Below are positions 1-13,594 of a stretch of 64,000 nucleotides of DNA, one piece after another. Each line of letters begins with the position of its first letter. The stretch's first letter is position 1. The DNA comes from Stratiolaelaps scimitus (lineage: Eukaryota; Arthropoda; Arachnida; Mesostigmata; Laelapidae), in assembly GCA_019614645.1 (NCBI GenBank), contig JABWDB010000001.1, positions 14,673,501 through 14,737,500 on the forward strand. The letters are read 5' to 3'. A model generated the notes under the pieces. That model saw nothing but the letters and a program-made list of their open reading frames with translations. It did not search any database and was not told the origin of the DNA. A program made the translations under genes and the position numbers.

Positions 1-2259
1 GACTAATCGAACTTGCAAAAGGTTATCGGGGTGAAGATGAATTTTACGTTGAGGGATTTCGTTTGAGTCAAGGGCTAGTTCTCGGTTAATTACGAAGGGC
101 GTAATCCATGTTTCGACTAAATATATCATGTCAGAGTCTATTGGAACACAATATGCCTTTAGGGAGTCAACAGGCCCGGCCCTCACGACTGATTGTTAGC
201 CAAAGAATAAACAAATAGTTGATGAGATTTGCAAGAGTAGCCCCATGTAACACTCCTGAACTCATCGTATAAACCCAGATCATGGTGGCTAACAGAGGGT
301 GGCAGCTCCTTATCATGTTGACTACCTGTTGAAATTCCTGCCCGGACGGACATTGCTTCATTGGCAAGAACTAACGATTGGGCTATGGGCGTCGTCTAGC
401 TTGACCTGGATCGTAACTCTGAACGCGAACTCGCGCGAATTTCTTCAGCACAGTGAGGGCTCACGAAGGACGTCCGGTCTGGGGGGGCGGACTAGCACGT
501 AGTCGGCTGTACGCGTGCATTCCGAGGAGACTCCGTACGATGCAGTACCTCACGACGAGAACAACGGGAATCGAGGACAGGCGGTGAGAACCGAAAACAG
601 TTTCTTTCCAAAAAACATGTGAGACTCAGGACACTATTTTCTGCGCACCGTATTCCTCATCACGCTTGTGGAGATGCGACACCGTCTGACACAACGATTT
701 CTGGTGGCATTCTTAGGGATATGAAATCGTGTTTCAATATTTGCAGAGCGGTTTGAAGTTTACGCAATTACAACCGTAAGCGAGAGATACGTTTCCATTT
801 GGCGATACAGGCGAGCGAAATAGAGAAGAACGCCAAGCAGACGGATCTCTATCTATCTTTCACGTTTGCATAGTTACTGGCGAGTTCACGAGGCCCGCAG
901 GATTGATCTGATATGCGATTATGCGAGCATATCGCGAAACTGACAATTGAGCTTCTTCTCAAATACCGATTGACGTTTACAGCATCGCCTACAGCTTGAC
1001 ATGACGCCCTACAAGCTGAAAGCTACTGCAATACGTCTCGGGGTAGGCTCTTCGTGTGCATCCCGTGCCTAGAAAATTGTGATGAATATGCCACTGGCAG
1101 ACAAAGGGCGGGAGGGTTGAAACAATATCGAACGCAAGAACTGAACAAAACAAGAGGGCGGCGTGCAGCATCAGACAAAGATAAGTGCACCACTTATCTC
1201 AGATCACCGATCGATTCGGCGGGACAACGGGAGCTTTTTGCATAGGCAAAAACGGACGCGTGACAAACCCGAGAAAAATGAGAAAATAAATAATGACGGT
1301 ACGACAACGGAGCGTTTGCAACCGTCCCTGTTATAATAATTCCATTCGTATTATAATTACGCGCGCTTTTGTGCAAATTGATAACCGAACGAATCGAATG
1401 TGTGTGACTTCATATTGAGTCTTGCTCTACCAACCCTTCTGGTGAATGCAGGTGCATTCTAATTGAAACATCTACAAACGATAATTGCACGCAGTTCTCA
1501 ACTGTCCCTTGTCATCGATGACAATCTTCGAATGGGCACGTACATATCATAGTGTTTTCTCCTTCCCAGATGTGCCGTATACATTATCGAATCTTGTTAG
1601 TGACACGTGGATATATTCGAAAAGCCATGTTTGAACATTGACGAGAATGCCTCCGAAGAGAGATTTCGTCCAGATGATTATCAGTGTTCCAGTTCTGGGC
1701 AAATATCGACCTTGTGGTAAATATCTGGCTTGGATTAAGTTATCACCCTAATGGTTTATCGATATACCGGAAGCCGACATAGCTAGCAAGAAAAGCTGCC
1801 TTCGTCCATAGGCCCGTCAACCAAGCTGATGAACGTGCAGTGATGTCGATCAGAGCTTGGACTAAAGCATCATAATTTCCGTGTGTCAATATCGGCAGGA
1901 CTTGAGAGTGTTATCTAAATAAACGTACCCTCACCCGGGAAAACAGATGTTTCCCGAAGCCGTTGATTCTTCCCGCATCTAACTTCATATCGACCTCGTC
2001 GTAACTAAGAGCCACCCCCAAAGCGGCTCCCTATGCACATTCATTCATCTTCGTGGCTGTGAGCCACAGTGTTCACTTCCTTAAGGCCGATAGAATCCAG
2101 CGATAATACGTAGCTTACTTCGGCTAAAGCTCTTGTATACGTGATCACTTACTCATTCAAAGTGCATAGATCTCCTCACGTGAAAGGGACGAACAGAGGC
2201 GGAGCAGAGGCAACTCATCAATACAGTCAGTCAGCCATCGTATTGTTGCCTGACGCGCG
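1..2259. other. No gene seen
   Basis: Mixed-composition sequence with only short overlapping open frames on both strands. No recognisable protein, repeat or RNA. Confidence 0.6.
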
Positions 2260-3020
2260 CGTATTGCATTATCCCTCTCTCTCTTTCTCTCTCGCACTCA
2301 CAGATATTAAAAGTGATGATGATGATGATTATGTAGATGGTATGACAATAGAGGCACAATAGAATATATATATATATATATATATGATAGTATATACATG
2401 AAATAATTCCCCAAAACACGCACACGCGCGCACGCAGGCCCTGTCGCCCGCTCACCAGGACGCACTGGCGGCTGAATCTGCGGGCAGGCGGTGGCCGTCG
2501 TCGAGGTTACATTGGCTTTACTCTGCCAGGACGATGACCACGATGACGACGAGGACATTGCTAGCTATAACGGAATGATTTCCGTTCGGCGTCCCAACGC
2601 GATTGAGAGGAGGTCCGTTCAGTGGGGTCAGAGGACGGTTGACTGGGCGGAGTCCGGAGCTAGACAAACCGGACAGACCGGGACCGAAGGCCAAGCGGGA
2701 GGTCTGTCCACATATACAGCGATGTGAATCACCCCCTCTATGACTCACTTGCTGCTTGCTCACTTACTTACTCACCTTACACACCCACCCACCCACACAG
2801 ACAAGCACACATACACACACAGTGAGAGTCTTCCTTTATCTACTACACCATGCCTGAGTCACGCAGCCACCGCCACATATACTCAAACGCCGCACACTCC
2901 GTCTAATGCACTGGGTTGGGGGTACATACGGGACATCGAGATGGGGCGGTCGTGGGGTAGCGGTGGAGGTTTGAAGAAAGAGAGATGGAGAAAAAGAGAG
3001 AGAGAGAGAGAGAGGGGGCG
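2260..3020 (+). repeat. Microsatellite cluster (CT)n, (TA)n, CA-rich, (GA)n
   Basis: Contains (CT)n near 2273-2294, a GAT run near 2315-2330, (TA)n at 2364-2385, CA/CCA-rich sequence at 2777-2822 and (GA)n at 2995-3014. The open frames here owe their length to these stop-poor repeats. Confidence 0.85.
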
Positions 3021-3236
3021 GGGGAACAGCTGTCCACATCACCGTCATCACAATTTGCCAGCAGCGTAAATACGGCGACCGGGTCTCGGCAGACAGCGAA
3101 AAGGCGAGGAAGAAGTCTGGAAGCAATCTTTCTCTAACTGCCGAAGCCGCTACCCAGGCCGACCCTGCAACCACTGCCAGCCACTGGCCACCGACCGCTC
3201 TCTGATATAAACGCAATTCTTCTTCTTCTGTTGCAG

Positions 3237-3455
3237 CTGCAGCTACGGATGCCGCACTGGATACAGCACGCAAATCGTGCTAGCAATGCAGCAGGCCGGC
3301 AAGAGAACAGACGGAAACTCAGAGCAGACGAACTCAGTGAGGGCGGCAGGGTCTCAGACACCAGCGCGCCGACAGAGCTGATTATATGTGCTCTGGCTGC
3401 AGGAAAAGTTTCCCTTTGCACGCATTTCCTGTGCAAGACGCTCCGTGCACGATAG
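3237..3455 (+). CDS. Candidate exon, unknown protein
   Basis: A strong 3' splice site (attcttcttcttctgttgcag, ending at 3236) is followed by 72 open codons reading LQLRMPHWIQHANRASNAAG onward and ending in TAG. The peptide is mixed in composition, basic and Q/N/R-rich, with no signal peptide and no domain I recognise. A good acceptor next to a 200-bp open frame also arises by chance in non-coding DNA. The minus strand is open over the same stretch. It could be a last exon of an unseen gene or nothing. Confidence 0.22.
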   Translation: MQLRMPHWIQHANRASNAAGRQENRRKLRADELSEGGRVSDTSAPTELIICALAAGKVSLCTHFLCKTLRAR

Positions 3456-3459
3456 AATA

Positions 3460-6400
3460 TGTACGCGGTGAAATGCACACCACGGTGTGTTTCGCATGCG
3501 CATGTAACACACGACTAGCGAGTGCTGGACAGGCACGTAGAGTGGAACGAGTTGGATATAGAATCACTGTGTCGAAATCCCCTCGATTTCTATACAAGAA
3601 GAGGAAAATGTTCGTCCGTTTCAACTACACTGACCGTACGTAGTAAATTGATTTAGATCGTTGGCGGGGACCAGCTGAACAGAGTCGCTCACGGGTCGTG
3701 AACGCATGTTGCGAAGGAGGCTGGCACGGGGACACTATGGGCTCGTGGCTGTCGTCAATGGATGTCACTCACTTACTCGGTTTTGGCCTAAGATCATACG
3801 TTCATCGTTGCTGCAACGGATGAAAATAGGCTATATATATATGATTCGTACGGTAGACTTGAGCAGAACGCATTGTTCGAGCGGCGTATACTAATGATAT
3901 GTATAATAGCAACAACTCTATATCGTTCACATATAGTGTCCACTATCGTGCGAAGTGGAGACCCACACATATACAACAGATCCGTGTACCACGCAGGCCA
4001 CCAAGGCGGCCGTCTCGGCACCAGAACACTGCATTGGAAATTGTATCCTCCACGACTGTATCCTCGCTTAGCGCAGCACGCGCACTGCCCCTGTGAATGC
4101 AAGCGGATTGAATTGCGGGGAGCGCCTTTTGCCTAGCTATCCGAAAATAATTAATTGGGTAGTGGTTCGAGTTTATTTATCGGGTGGTGAACACTTACGA
4201 TGAGGAAACTGTTTTTATATGCAAGCATATACCGTCATTATTTTGGCTTCCACATGGCCTATTTGTCCTTGAAGTGTGGAAAACAAAGTCAACAGAGGAG
4301 CTTATGTCGATGAAAGGTACGATATATTTTACCGCTATTAGATTCGCGCAGTGGTGGATTTCATAGCTTGGCTGGTTGATGAGTAGTCGATGCCATCATT
4401 TATAATGACCTCTGCACGTCAGTAGTGTTAGCACCTACCTTGGATATTAAAAATGTATGTCCTGTTTATTTATTTATTTATTAAAATTTATTCGTGAAAT
4501 TTATTCCTGCTCCTTATCCAGTTTGCTCAAATGATTTAGTCTCGGGGAGGGCGTTGGACAAATTGATTGCTGTTCAAATCGACCTTAATAATATTCCTTA
4601 TAGGCACCCTCGAAAGCTATACCGGAGCTGGTTAGGAACGTTGATCACCATGGTGACGGCTACAGGCTGACATACTATATATGCTCATTGACGGGTAAAT
4701 CCTATAATGAGGTACACGTTAATTTTTTGGTAATTTTTTAACCCACAAGATTGTTCAATAAACGAACTTGTTTTAAATGCTTAACTTGACTAAACAATGG
4801 TTCGAAATGCTTTAATAAATATCAACCATAGGGCATATAACAAATCTAGGAATGGGACCATTATGCAACTCAATCAGCTTTTCGCCTATTCAAGAACAAA
4901 ACGAGTGTCTTCATCAAACGTCTGTATATGATTATCAGATGTGAGATTTCGGCAAAACTATTCCGAATCACCATTTTCCACTTATCATGGGCAGATGACA
5001 AATGGCGAAAGTAACAACAAATTTGGCTGAAACAATTTGCTAAAAGCTCAACAACTTAGCTTGTACAGGATAGACAAGCTGCATAGTTTTAACAACACGC
5101 CATTATGTTACGGCTTAGTGAGGCGTTTGATTGTCGGACCTTAAACGTTATGGCATACAGTTCCATTTATGTGTATGACGCGTTATCGTACCTGAGACTA
5201 GATATATTTCTAAGCTACGTATCACGTTACATATATATATATATATTCCCATCACGCTGGGCGACATTTACTGTCAACAGTATCAGTGTATTCAAAGCTA
5301 TTTTTCTTCATTAGATATTCTCTCTTTATCGCACTAACTATTTATTATACATTGACAGTGATCACAGCGAAACAGGCCCATCAGGCCCTTCCGAATCATC
5401 GGGTGAGACATCTCGATGAAGAAATGCCAAGAACTATACGGTACATCGGCGTCTATCAGGATCGACGCGAAGAGCGACGATCTCTATCGCTGTACAAGGA
5501 CCTTTCTTCTTCGAAGGTCACGTCCGACATCTCGCCCTTGACGACAACTATAGTTCAAATCCCCCCCCCCCCCCCCTGTTCCACGATCATCTCCCGCCCG
5601 TGGCAGTCTCCCAGCTGCGAATGCAGAGAGGAAATCTCTCGGGAGAAATGTGTCAAAGGCGCCAACACCTTTCTTTCGCTTCGACCCATTCGTGGCCACT
5701 GCGTTACCACCCACCCCGTGGCAATAGTCTCCTGGCGGTGGCATGACACATTTTAACACGGAAGATGAGCAGCAATATCACAATGCAAACGGCCGACATT
5801 CATCCAACGGGACATCGTGCATGTTAAAAACGCGCGAGCACGCACAGACCTGCCGCGGCTGGCATCACGGTGGTGTGGATTGACATTTGCTGTTCTAATG
5901 CGGCCATACGTATCTATAAGTGCCGATGAATGTCTGCTGCTGCTGCTGCTAGAAGGGGGACTGGGTGACCTTCAGCGGCGTATGAGCAAGAAACGGCCGT
6001 TTCTCAGAGGAACACGAAAACAGCCTCGCGTACTTCCATTTTCGCCCCGTTTAGCCTTTGCGGAATCATGCGACTCGATGGCCATCCGATATCGCTTCGA
6101 CGACGCCAAACAACGAAGCATGTATGCACGTCTTGCTGCTGCTGCTGCTGCTGTTGTTGTTATTGTCTCCTATATCGATGTTTAGAGAGACAGTCTTAAC
6201 AAGCTGGACAGGTGATCGGGCATGCAGCACCTAATTGCCGGACGACGGACACTTTTGTTTGAAACAATTTAATAATACGCACGTTGATAGTGGATAACTG
6301 CTTGAATTATTCGTCTAGGCGAGAATATCTCTCTCCTTTTGTCAGATCCACCAGCGAGACGTTACTGACCGCGTCGCCATGACAGCCGCAAACATGCTAT

Positions 6401-7000
6401 GTAATTACGCTAATTGAATGCTTTATGGGCGGCTAAACTTGGATCACGGATCGTTCATTTTATAGATTGCCATGCGCATCAATTATGATGATTGACGAAA
6501 ATAATCAATTATTTACAATACTTCAAAGGTTGTAATACCACGACCTCAGCGAACCTCAAAGATTTGTAAGGTTTTTTTCAGCTGACTGATAATCGTGACT
6601 TATAACTGTTTGTCATCAAGCACACAACTATAAAAACCAACTATAGACATGCGTGTGGTAAGTGACGAATCGAAGCCAACCGAAATTTTGACATTTTGCC
6701 GTTAATAAATAGATCCCAGCTATAAGTATAATGCCGCTTAACTAGTCGTGTACATTAATGAGCTTGCAAAACGAACAAAAGATTGCCACTATCTATTATG
6801 CCTATGATGATTGTAGCAGGTACATTGAATCTAGCGAATCTTCGATTGTCATGATCCACAATAAGACTTCAACGCCAAACAGTGGAAGTCTCGCTCTAAA
6901 GCTCGACATTAGAACAGGAAATTCGGCAACCAGGAAATTCGGTGGAGGTTTTGTTCCCTGGTGTTTATTAAGCATATTCGTATGGGACCACTCTGAATAC
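3460..7000. other. No gene seen; AT-rich with small repeats
   Basis: Holds a TTTA run near 4466-4483, the (TA)n at 5231-5247, the C16 tract, and CTG/GTT runs at 5936-5951 and 6133-6160. A consensus donor (GTG|GTAAGT at 6658) follows a TATAAAA about 28 bp upstream, with no supporting frame. Confidence 0.5.
5561..5576 (+). repeat. (C)16 homopolymer
   Basis: Sixteen consecutive C between TCAAAT and TGTTCC. Length is likely unstable and error-prone in sequencing, so any frame crossing it should be distrusted. Confidence 0.9.
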
Positions 7001-7014
7001 CCATTGCTCATACT

Positions 7015-7200
7015 ATAAAATGAATTTTCCGGGCTGACCCACAGCCAACACTTAACGTCCACGGCACTGCTTTCGGCATTGCTTCACAAGACGGACAACC
7101 CCTTGAAATGCAAGTGTGCAACGGTGGGAATCGAACTCGCGCACCTACGTGTCTTGTCATCAAATTGCAAGGCGAACACGAATGCACCACCAGGCCACTC
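7015..7200 (-). mobile_element. tRNA-derived SINE-like element, copy A (full length, with target-site duplication)
   Basis: Read on the minus strand, the element begins with a tRNA-like head. An A-box-like GGCCTGGTGGTGC is followed by a B box GAGTTCGATTCCC at 7138-7126. A unique body follows with GAAGCAATGCCGAAAG and TGGACGTTAAGTGTTGGC, ending in a short A/T-rich tail. The direct repeat TTGCTCATACT flanks it at 7004-7014 and 7201-7211, as expected for an 11-bp target-site duplication from LINE-assisted retrotransposition. The body recurs at three other places in this window. I cannot assign the tRNA isotype; the anticodon region reads TTGCAAT in two copies. It has no coding capacity. Confidence 0.75.
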
Positions 7201-7214
7201 TTGCTCATACTGAT

Positions 7215-7299
7215 AATAATTTTTCCAGGCTGACTCACAGCCAACATTTAACGTCCACGGTACCGCTTTAGGCTTTTGTTTCATGAGACAGACCCTTGG
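7215..7299 (-). mobile_element. SINE-like element, copy B (5'-truncated, lacks tRNA head)
   Basis: This minus-strand copy holds only the 3' body: TGTCTCATGAAACAAAAGCC, TACCGTGGACGTTAAATG, then TTGGCTGTGAGTCAGCC and a T/A-rich tail. It matches the body of copies A and C but lacks the A and B boxes. It abuts the target-site duplication of copy A, so copy A appears to have inserted into the 3' flank of this older fragment. Confidence 0.65.
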
Positions 7300-9435
7300 T
7301 CATACTATAATATAGTAACAGTTAATCGTTTGTCATAAGGACAGACAACACAGGCCGGTGGTGACCAGGCGAAACTTTGTCTGTGCCTTTGTTGCTGGTC
7401 CTGCACCATTAATTCGATCCGCCGTAAATAGCCACGAGCTGCCTGTACAAAATTGGTTATTAATTTATACTAAAATAAATATATATCGGTATATATATAT
7501 TAATACAAATGTTATAGCCTCGACTTTTTTAACTTATTTTCTTGCAAGTTAGCGAAAATATACAAGGATTTGTTATCACAGCAATATTTTGTCTTGCCAC
7601 TCGCGTTGAATGGCAGGGTCTGTTAATCCGTATCCCCTAACTCCGCACAGTTAATTAATTAAGTGCCAATTAACCTGACTGAGTGCTTCGGAGTCGGCTT
7701 CGAGGAACATGCTTGAGGCAAGCAACGACACGCCGGTGAGGATAGCGTTATTGACAACAACAGATTCGAACCTAGCAAGAATCCTAATTATTTTAGTGAA
7801 GTCCACATAATGGTGACCCATTTTTATTCGTTGGACTCTCTTAAGAAGCGAGCAGTTTCGTAAACTTTATAATATATTATAGTTTATAATTCAGCCTTAT
7901 CTATAACTTCGATAGATCAAAATGGCCATATCTCCATGGTCGAATTTGCCTGCTCCAAAAGCATTTTCCGTTAAAGTTAATGCAAGCCTTTCTTTATTGT
8001 TTTGTCTATTGTGTCGAGCAGTCGATACTTCTTCCAACACGACTGATTCCACTGGCAGTAATCTGTTAGTAAGTAAATCCGTATAGCGCAGTAACAGTTG
8101 CAACAAATACCAAAATAGACAGCACGTTTATACAGGCGACGCGGCCAGAGGTTATCCAAGCACCAACATCATAATAAACAATGGCAATGAGTGACAATCG
8201 CAACGGCACACTGAGTACAAATCCCCGTGGCTACTATCGAGACCAAATGTCGTTATCACAGCGTTTCCTTATCGTATATAGAAGGGTGGATTAATTCTAC
8301 TCCGCTAAACAATTATCTATCTAGATTGGCTTTGTTTACAACAACGTCCTTCATAGGCAACACCCATTCGAGTAACATGCGACGCCAGATCGAATCATGC
8401 TCTCCGCCTAATTTGGAACTGCTTCAGCGTCTTGTCTCGGATTGTGTGGTCCGCCCTCAACGTCAATATAGTAATTATCCATCTTGCCAATTATTAATCA
8501 TCATCATCAATATCATCAACAACAACAACAACATTATCGATATTACTCAGATGACCGTATCTCCGTATCTGGTTAGGGATTCGTATAGACGGATGGATGG
8601 ACGCGGCAGGGCGGGGAACGGGCGGCCGGCGCCGCACGAGCAGGCCAAACATCGGAAACAAAAACAATCTGGTTAATGTCGTCGCGCCGGGGCACGCGAG
8701 GGTCACACACTCGGAGATTGTTGTTACACGCAGCCACGGGAAAGAGGTAATGAGATGCGTGAATCGGGGGGATGAATTGCCTAACACCCGTCACCTCGAA
8801 CTCGCAATTCGTCTCCCAACGCTCACCCCGCGCGAACCCACGTTCGGCAACGATGTAGCGGTTAGATAGCCATTGCTCGAATCTGACCGCGAATCAAACC
8901 TCACGTCTCGACATTAATCCGTCGGAGGTCGCACTAAGGTGCCGATAACCGATGCTGTGTACGAAGGCCTGTTTATCGGACAGGCTCCACTCGTAATAGG
9001 GCGTCTGCCGTCCCGATAGGGACCAAATGAACGTCGAGTGGCAGTTTCAATTTACTGATAGCTGCGCAGTTTTCAGCTCGGCCTTCTTATTGCTCGTATA
9101 TGCGTTTCATCGTGCGCATCGCATGTGACGCATTACCTAAGGCTATTAGTTTGTTGTTACAAACTGATGCACTACGGATATGATGATTATCATACGCTTA
9201 TCGTAGGTATAGTGGGCGTTCATTTGTATTATATAAACAATATAAACAGGAGTCTCCTATCTGATCTGCTACTTCAACAGCTAGAAAACACGCCTAGGAT
9301 TTAACTCGATCGGGGACGAACGCTTTGAGATGCATTGGCCACGCTATCTAGCTAACATACACGAGTAAGTCGATACGATGTTAACATGTAAATCATTTCT
9401 CAGAGACGAAGCAACACAAACACACTATATACATG

Positions 9436-9457
9436 TATATATATATATATATATATA
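9436..9457 (+). repeat. (TA)n microsatellite
   Basis: About 11 TA units. Similar (TA)n tracts occur at 5231-5247, 12263-12279, 16527-16545, 22171-22192, 26692-26724 (interrupted), 27487-27540 (two tracts), 36765-36784 and 63391-63407. Confidence 0.9.
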
Positions 9458-12400
9458 AACAAGATTCGTACACCATGGACGGTCGGTGACTTTATCAAGA
9501 TTCCAGCCTGACCGGAGATAACTGTCAAGGTGGACACAGCTTTCAGCGATTACCAATATCCCGCTCAAGGACAACGATTTGTTCGTCAAATCCCTGTGGG
9601 GCTTTTTGGCCATCGGGTACTCGTGTACATATGTATACCGACGCACGGCCAATTTCTATTTATACGAGCGTGTCGAGAATTCACAGCGGCGTGTCTCGTG
9701 CGTTTAGGCTCACTTTTGGCAAAATCCGACTCCGAAGACAAAGGCGGGAAATAAACGGCTGAGTGGCTTCGGGTCCGGCCGGGGGTCGCAGGGCAGGGGG
9801 GGGTGAGAGTCACATTCATGAGTCTATGTATGGCTCACCATCAGTGGTGAGTCTACCCATCTACTCACTATACATGAGTGCATTACATGCATTGCACTGA
9901 ATCGCTGAGTGAAGCAGGCAACCCTGAGAGTTCGTCTCTAACCGTGACGGCTGATCGCTGACGACCGAGCCTGACTATGACGCGCCAGCCAGCGCCGACG
10001 CAGCAGCCTCAGCAGCAGCAGCATCGCCAGCCGTAGCGGTAGTGCAACGAAAGCAGCATAAGCAGCGGCGAAACGTTCAACGTCAGCAGCGAGAGTGCTC
10101 AATGAGCTGTGCAAATGCGAGCACATCACACCGGACTTCACTCCATAGAGCAGCTCGTCCTAAACAGACGTATAGCGTCCCTAACTTCTGTGCTGCTGTT
10201 GGGAGTGCGGCGGCCGCCGGTGGCGGCACGCAAGCCCAGAGAGATGGGGTGATGCAGACCCCGTCTTATGTCTCAAACTCTCTTGGGTAAGCAGCCCACA
10301 GGCCAGCTCGACTGTCAGCAACCACCGGCAATAAACAGTTCGTCGCAGGTGGACGGGATCGCAGAGGGCCCCAAGTAGCTGCTCAATTTAGACAACTTTA
10401 GATGGTGTCTCTGCTGTTCATCATTGTCGAGTCCAGACACCGGAGAATACACGAAGATGGACATGTCGAAGAGCTGGCACTTGATTCCTGCTGGCGCAGG
10501 GCTGCGACATGGGTGTCCCGTCTGTTGGCCAGCCGGGGTCGTGGAACGGACACCAATTGGTAGACGTCTGGGAGGTAAGCACGACGTGGCAGGGATACCG
10601 CTCGGGCCGAGTTGGGTGAATGGGGCAGCCAGAGAGCGAAGTACGTGACATGATGACCATGTTGTCGACACCCAACGGGTGAGGCCGAACAACTGAGCAA
10701 CCTGCAGTAGGTGGCTGGCTGCACTCTAACCGCTGAAATTTCCTCACCGTCTGTGGGTTAGGAGCCACTCCTACGACTCGGCCGCATTAAAGGTACGACA
10801 ACGCTTTCAATGCCTTTCCAGTGTATCAGCAGAACTGAAAAGGCTGCCGAATCAACGACTAACTACATTCATCATTAAGTGCCCTCCAGCTATGGAACCT
10901 TTCGGTAATCACCGAGGCCCATGGATACTCGCAAACTAGCAGCAATAATTAGGGGATTATAATTATCAAGTGGGGAATTATTATATACCCTTGACACATT
11001 TCGACGTCGCTAATAAGGGCGGCTGACTGAAAGGCGCTGTTGTGTGCTTTCGTTGTTTTGCGTACGATTCAACGGCGCCTCTGCTTGCTTGGCCTTACCA
11101 TACCCCGGCCACATCATATAACTGATGCAGTCCAAATTATGCATCACATCTAATTGACAAGTTGAATACAAGATGGCTGGATCGCTGGTTTCAAGCAGCG
11201 TGAGTTACATGCAGGTATTCGTACATGAAGAGAGTCAAAGCGGGTGTATGGGTTTACAGGCACAACCACGTCAATCGCGCTAGGTAGGCAGGTAATAAGG
11301 TACATAGATCGCTCGGTTGGCCCCTTTCCCTCAATTCCGGGCTTTCGTCTTTCGTACCGCAAACGCGACATTTGAGACAGATTGATAGCTGGTTGATGGC
11401 TTCAGCAGCAGCAGCAGCAGCTGCAGCCAAAGCAGCAGTCGAAATAATGCTTTAAGCTTTCCGAGCCATCTGGGGAGGAGGGCGATATACGGGTTTAGTG
11501 CGGCCTTTGTGAGTTCCATACATTACCGTTGGTATGACCCCCCCCAACACGTATGTGCATTATGCATTCCCGTACCTCCCCTGTGCCACCCAAAAAAGGA
11601 AAGCTGCGACCGAAGTAAACATCTGGGTGAAATTCACGTTCGACAAGCACTGCCCTTCCAACGGGTGGTTAGCAATAGCCTAGCAACTCGGGTTTCTGCC
11701 TCTGCTTTTATTTCCAATGCTGCTGCCCCGACCGCTGATGCCGATGTCGCTCAATCGGATCTCGCTCGAGGAAGATTATACTATATACAATACTACAAGC
11801 TAACAACGTCTTTCGAATCAAGGCCCTCTTGAGCAGCCGGCTTAGGCGCTCACGTACAATGGCGTGTGTCGTGTCTGATGACGGGCAGCGGGGGAACAAA
11901 AGGATTATGAATACTTCTTTTGTCGTTCCTCATAGAACAGATCAGTGCAAGTCACTATGTCGCACTGGGTTGATGATAAAGATGATGCGACTCGGAAAGT
12001 AAATAGAGAATTGTGCTTGCGTTCAATAGATACAACGTTATACAATTTCATCGTCTGAGTGAGAATGATATGGTAATAATGGGTAGTATATGTCCTCGGT
12101 ACATATGTCAGTGAGCCACAACTCATGGACTACATTGAAATATTAACCGCTTAATTAAGGATATTAAACTCAACATTGCTTGATGCATTTGCTTGGCTAG
12201 CTCAACCTCAATTGTTGTCTTCAGCTTACAGCCACAGTTTGTATCATCTTCGATAATGGTCGCATATATATATATATATTGTAATGGCTGGCGTTATGTA
12301 TAATCAGCGTTATCGCCATACACCTAAGAGCACGCTGTCACTAAGCTAAATCACAGTGTCGTAGCCCGTAGTGCAGGTGTCACCTGTGCATGTTGTATTA

Positions 12401-12624
12401 TATATATAATAATAATTATATCAGATGATACCCTCACATCATAGCCGAAATCAAAGCACTTTTTCAATGAACGTCAGAAAAGAGCTTTCATGTGATGTGC
12501 AGCTCAACCGACTATTGTAAATCATAAATTATTCACACTAACAGTCTGCGCTCGCTAAAATGGAGTGACTTCGACCCCTTGGAGTTGAAGTGGCCAGTTA
12601 GAAGGGACGCTTTGACAAGCAGGA

Positions 12625-12642
12625 GCTCTCTCTCTCTCTCTC
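12625..12642 (+). repeat. (CT)n microsatellite
   Basis: About 9 CT units. Comparable CT/GA tracts lie at 31888-31920, 34914-34937, 46829-46859 (inside the inverted repeat), 50021-50039 and 53111-53127. Confidence 0.9.
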
Positions 12643-13141
12643 AAATTAAGGTATAGGCCAGGGTTACCGTAAGGGAGGCCGGTGCGCTGACCGTATTCGG
12701 GTAACCTGTTAGATAAACTTCAAAGGATTCGGGAAGTTCAAACGCAAGCGCTGGCCGAAGCTTTGCTGAGGCCGGTCACAACGAATCACTAGAGACTCGG
12801 TTCCGGCCGAAGTTTGTAGCGTTGCTCGGTGTCGTTACAACCGGTCAACTGCGATCCGAGATTTCCACCGTGATATGTTACGCGTTCGTTCTGACGGGAA
12901 TGAGAAAAGTTCGCACGCTGATGTTTATAACTGCAATGATTGTTAACGGATTGCCGAAAGTGCCGTGTCACACGTGCAACAGTAAGGCCCGTGTCTCAGC
13001 AAAGGTCACCGTTTTCATTGCACAGCAAACTGATCGGAGACGATTGCAGCGAAAACAGGAACTTTGAATCTCTGTAGTAAACATTCAGCTTGTCCTTAGT
13101 GTTGTCCTAAATGAAGGACACGGGCTTTTGCCTTTCTGTCA

Positions 13142-13169
13142 ACAACGAAGTAGGTTTATGCTTCGTTGT
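13142..13169. other. 9-bp stem hairpin
   Basis: ACAACGAAG and CTTCGTTGT are exact complements around a 10-nt spacer. Short enough to be chance; noted because it lies in otherwise featureless sequence. Confidence 0.5.
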
Positions 13170-13594
13170 CTTGCTTTGTTTAATAAACGCGCAGGACCAC
13201 ACCATGAACAGTACATTAAGGAGAGATATATCGATCTGTATCTCATTCGATTAGTAGCATCAAGCGGAAGTAATTGAATTTATCTTGGCATTCTCGAATA
13301 TACAACGAATTGCCATCGGCGGTGGATTCGATGGCCGATCTTTGGGGGTCGGTGGCAATGACGACGATAAAGGAAAATATAAACAAACAAAAAAACATTA
13401 GGCGTCTAACGTCGAAATAGTTTATTCTAATATTCCCATTGGCAGATGCGTTTCATTTTTGCTTCAGCCGTGGGCAACTTTCGGCTGCTTTTCTGTGCAT
13501 GATTCGATGGATCTAAGGCTTGAAACTGATAGCACCAGAAGCTATCAGTAGATACTGAGATTGGTCTAATTCCCAAGTGTCAGACAACTGTTGA

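Larger units (their letters stand above)
7300..13580. other. No convincing gene; CAG-rich stretch at 9.95-10.3 kb
   Basis: An Ala/Gln-rich frame runs 9955-10290 over CAG/GCA repeats and ends beside a fair donor (GG|GTAAGC), but it has no start or domain. Other frames are short and open on both strands. An (AAC)n run lies at 8516-8533. Confidence 0.5.

Noticed and set aside
2740..3273. Open frames of 109-145 codons over (GA)n and CA-rich sequence on both strands
   Set aside because: Length comes from stop-poor dinucleotide repeats. Strands overlap and no domain is visible.
8227..8676. 149-codon plus-strand frame
   Set aside because: Contains Ile/Asn runs from ATC and AAC repeats, has no true ATG, and has overlapping open frames on the other strand.
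10315..10768. Three overlapping minus-strand frames
   Set aside because: All are mutually overlapping in different frames with no splice support or family signature.
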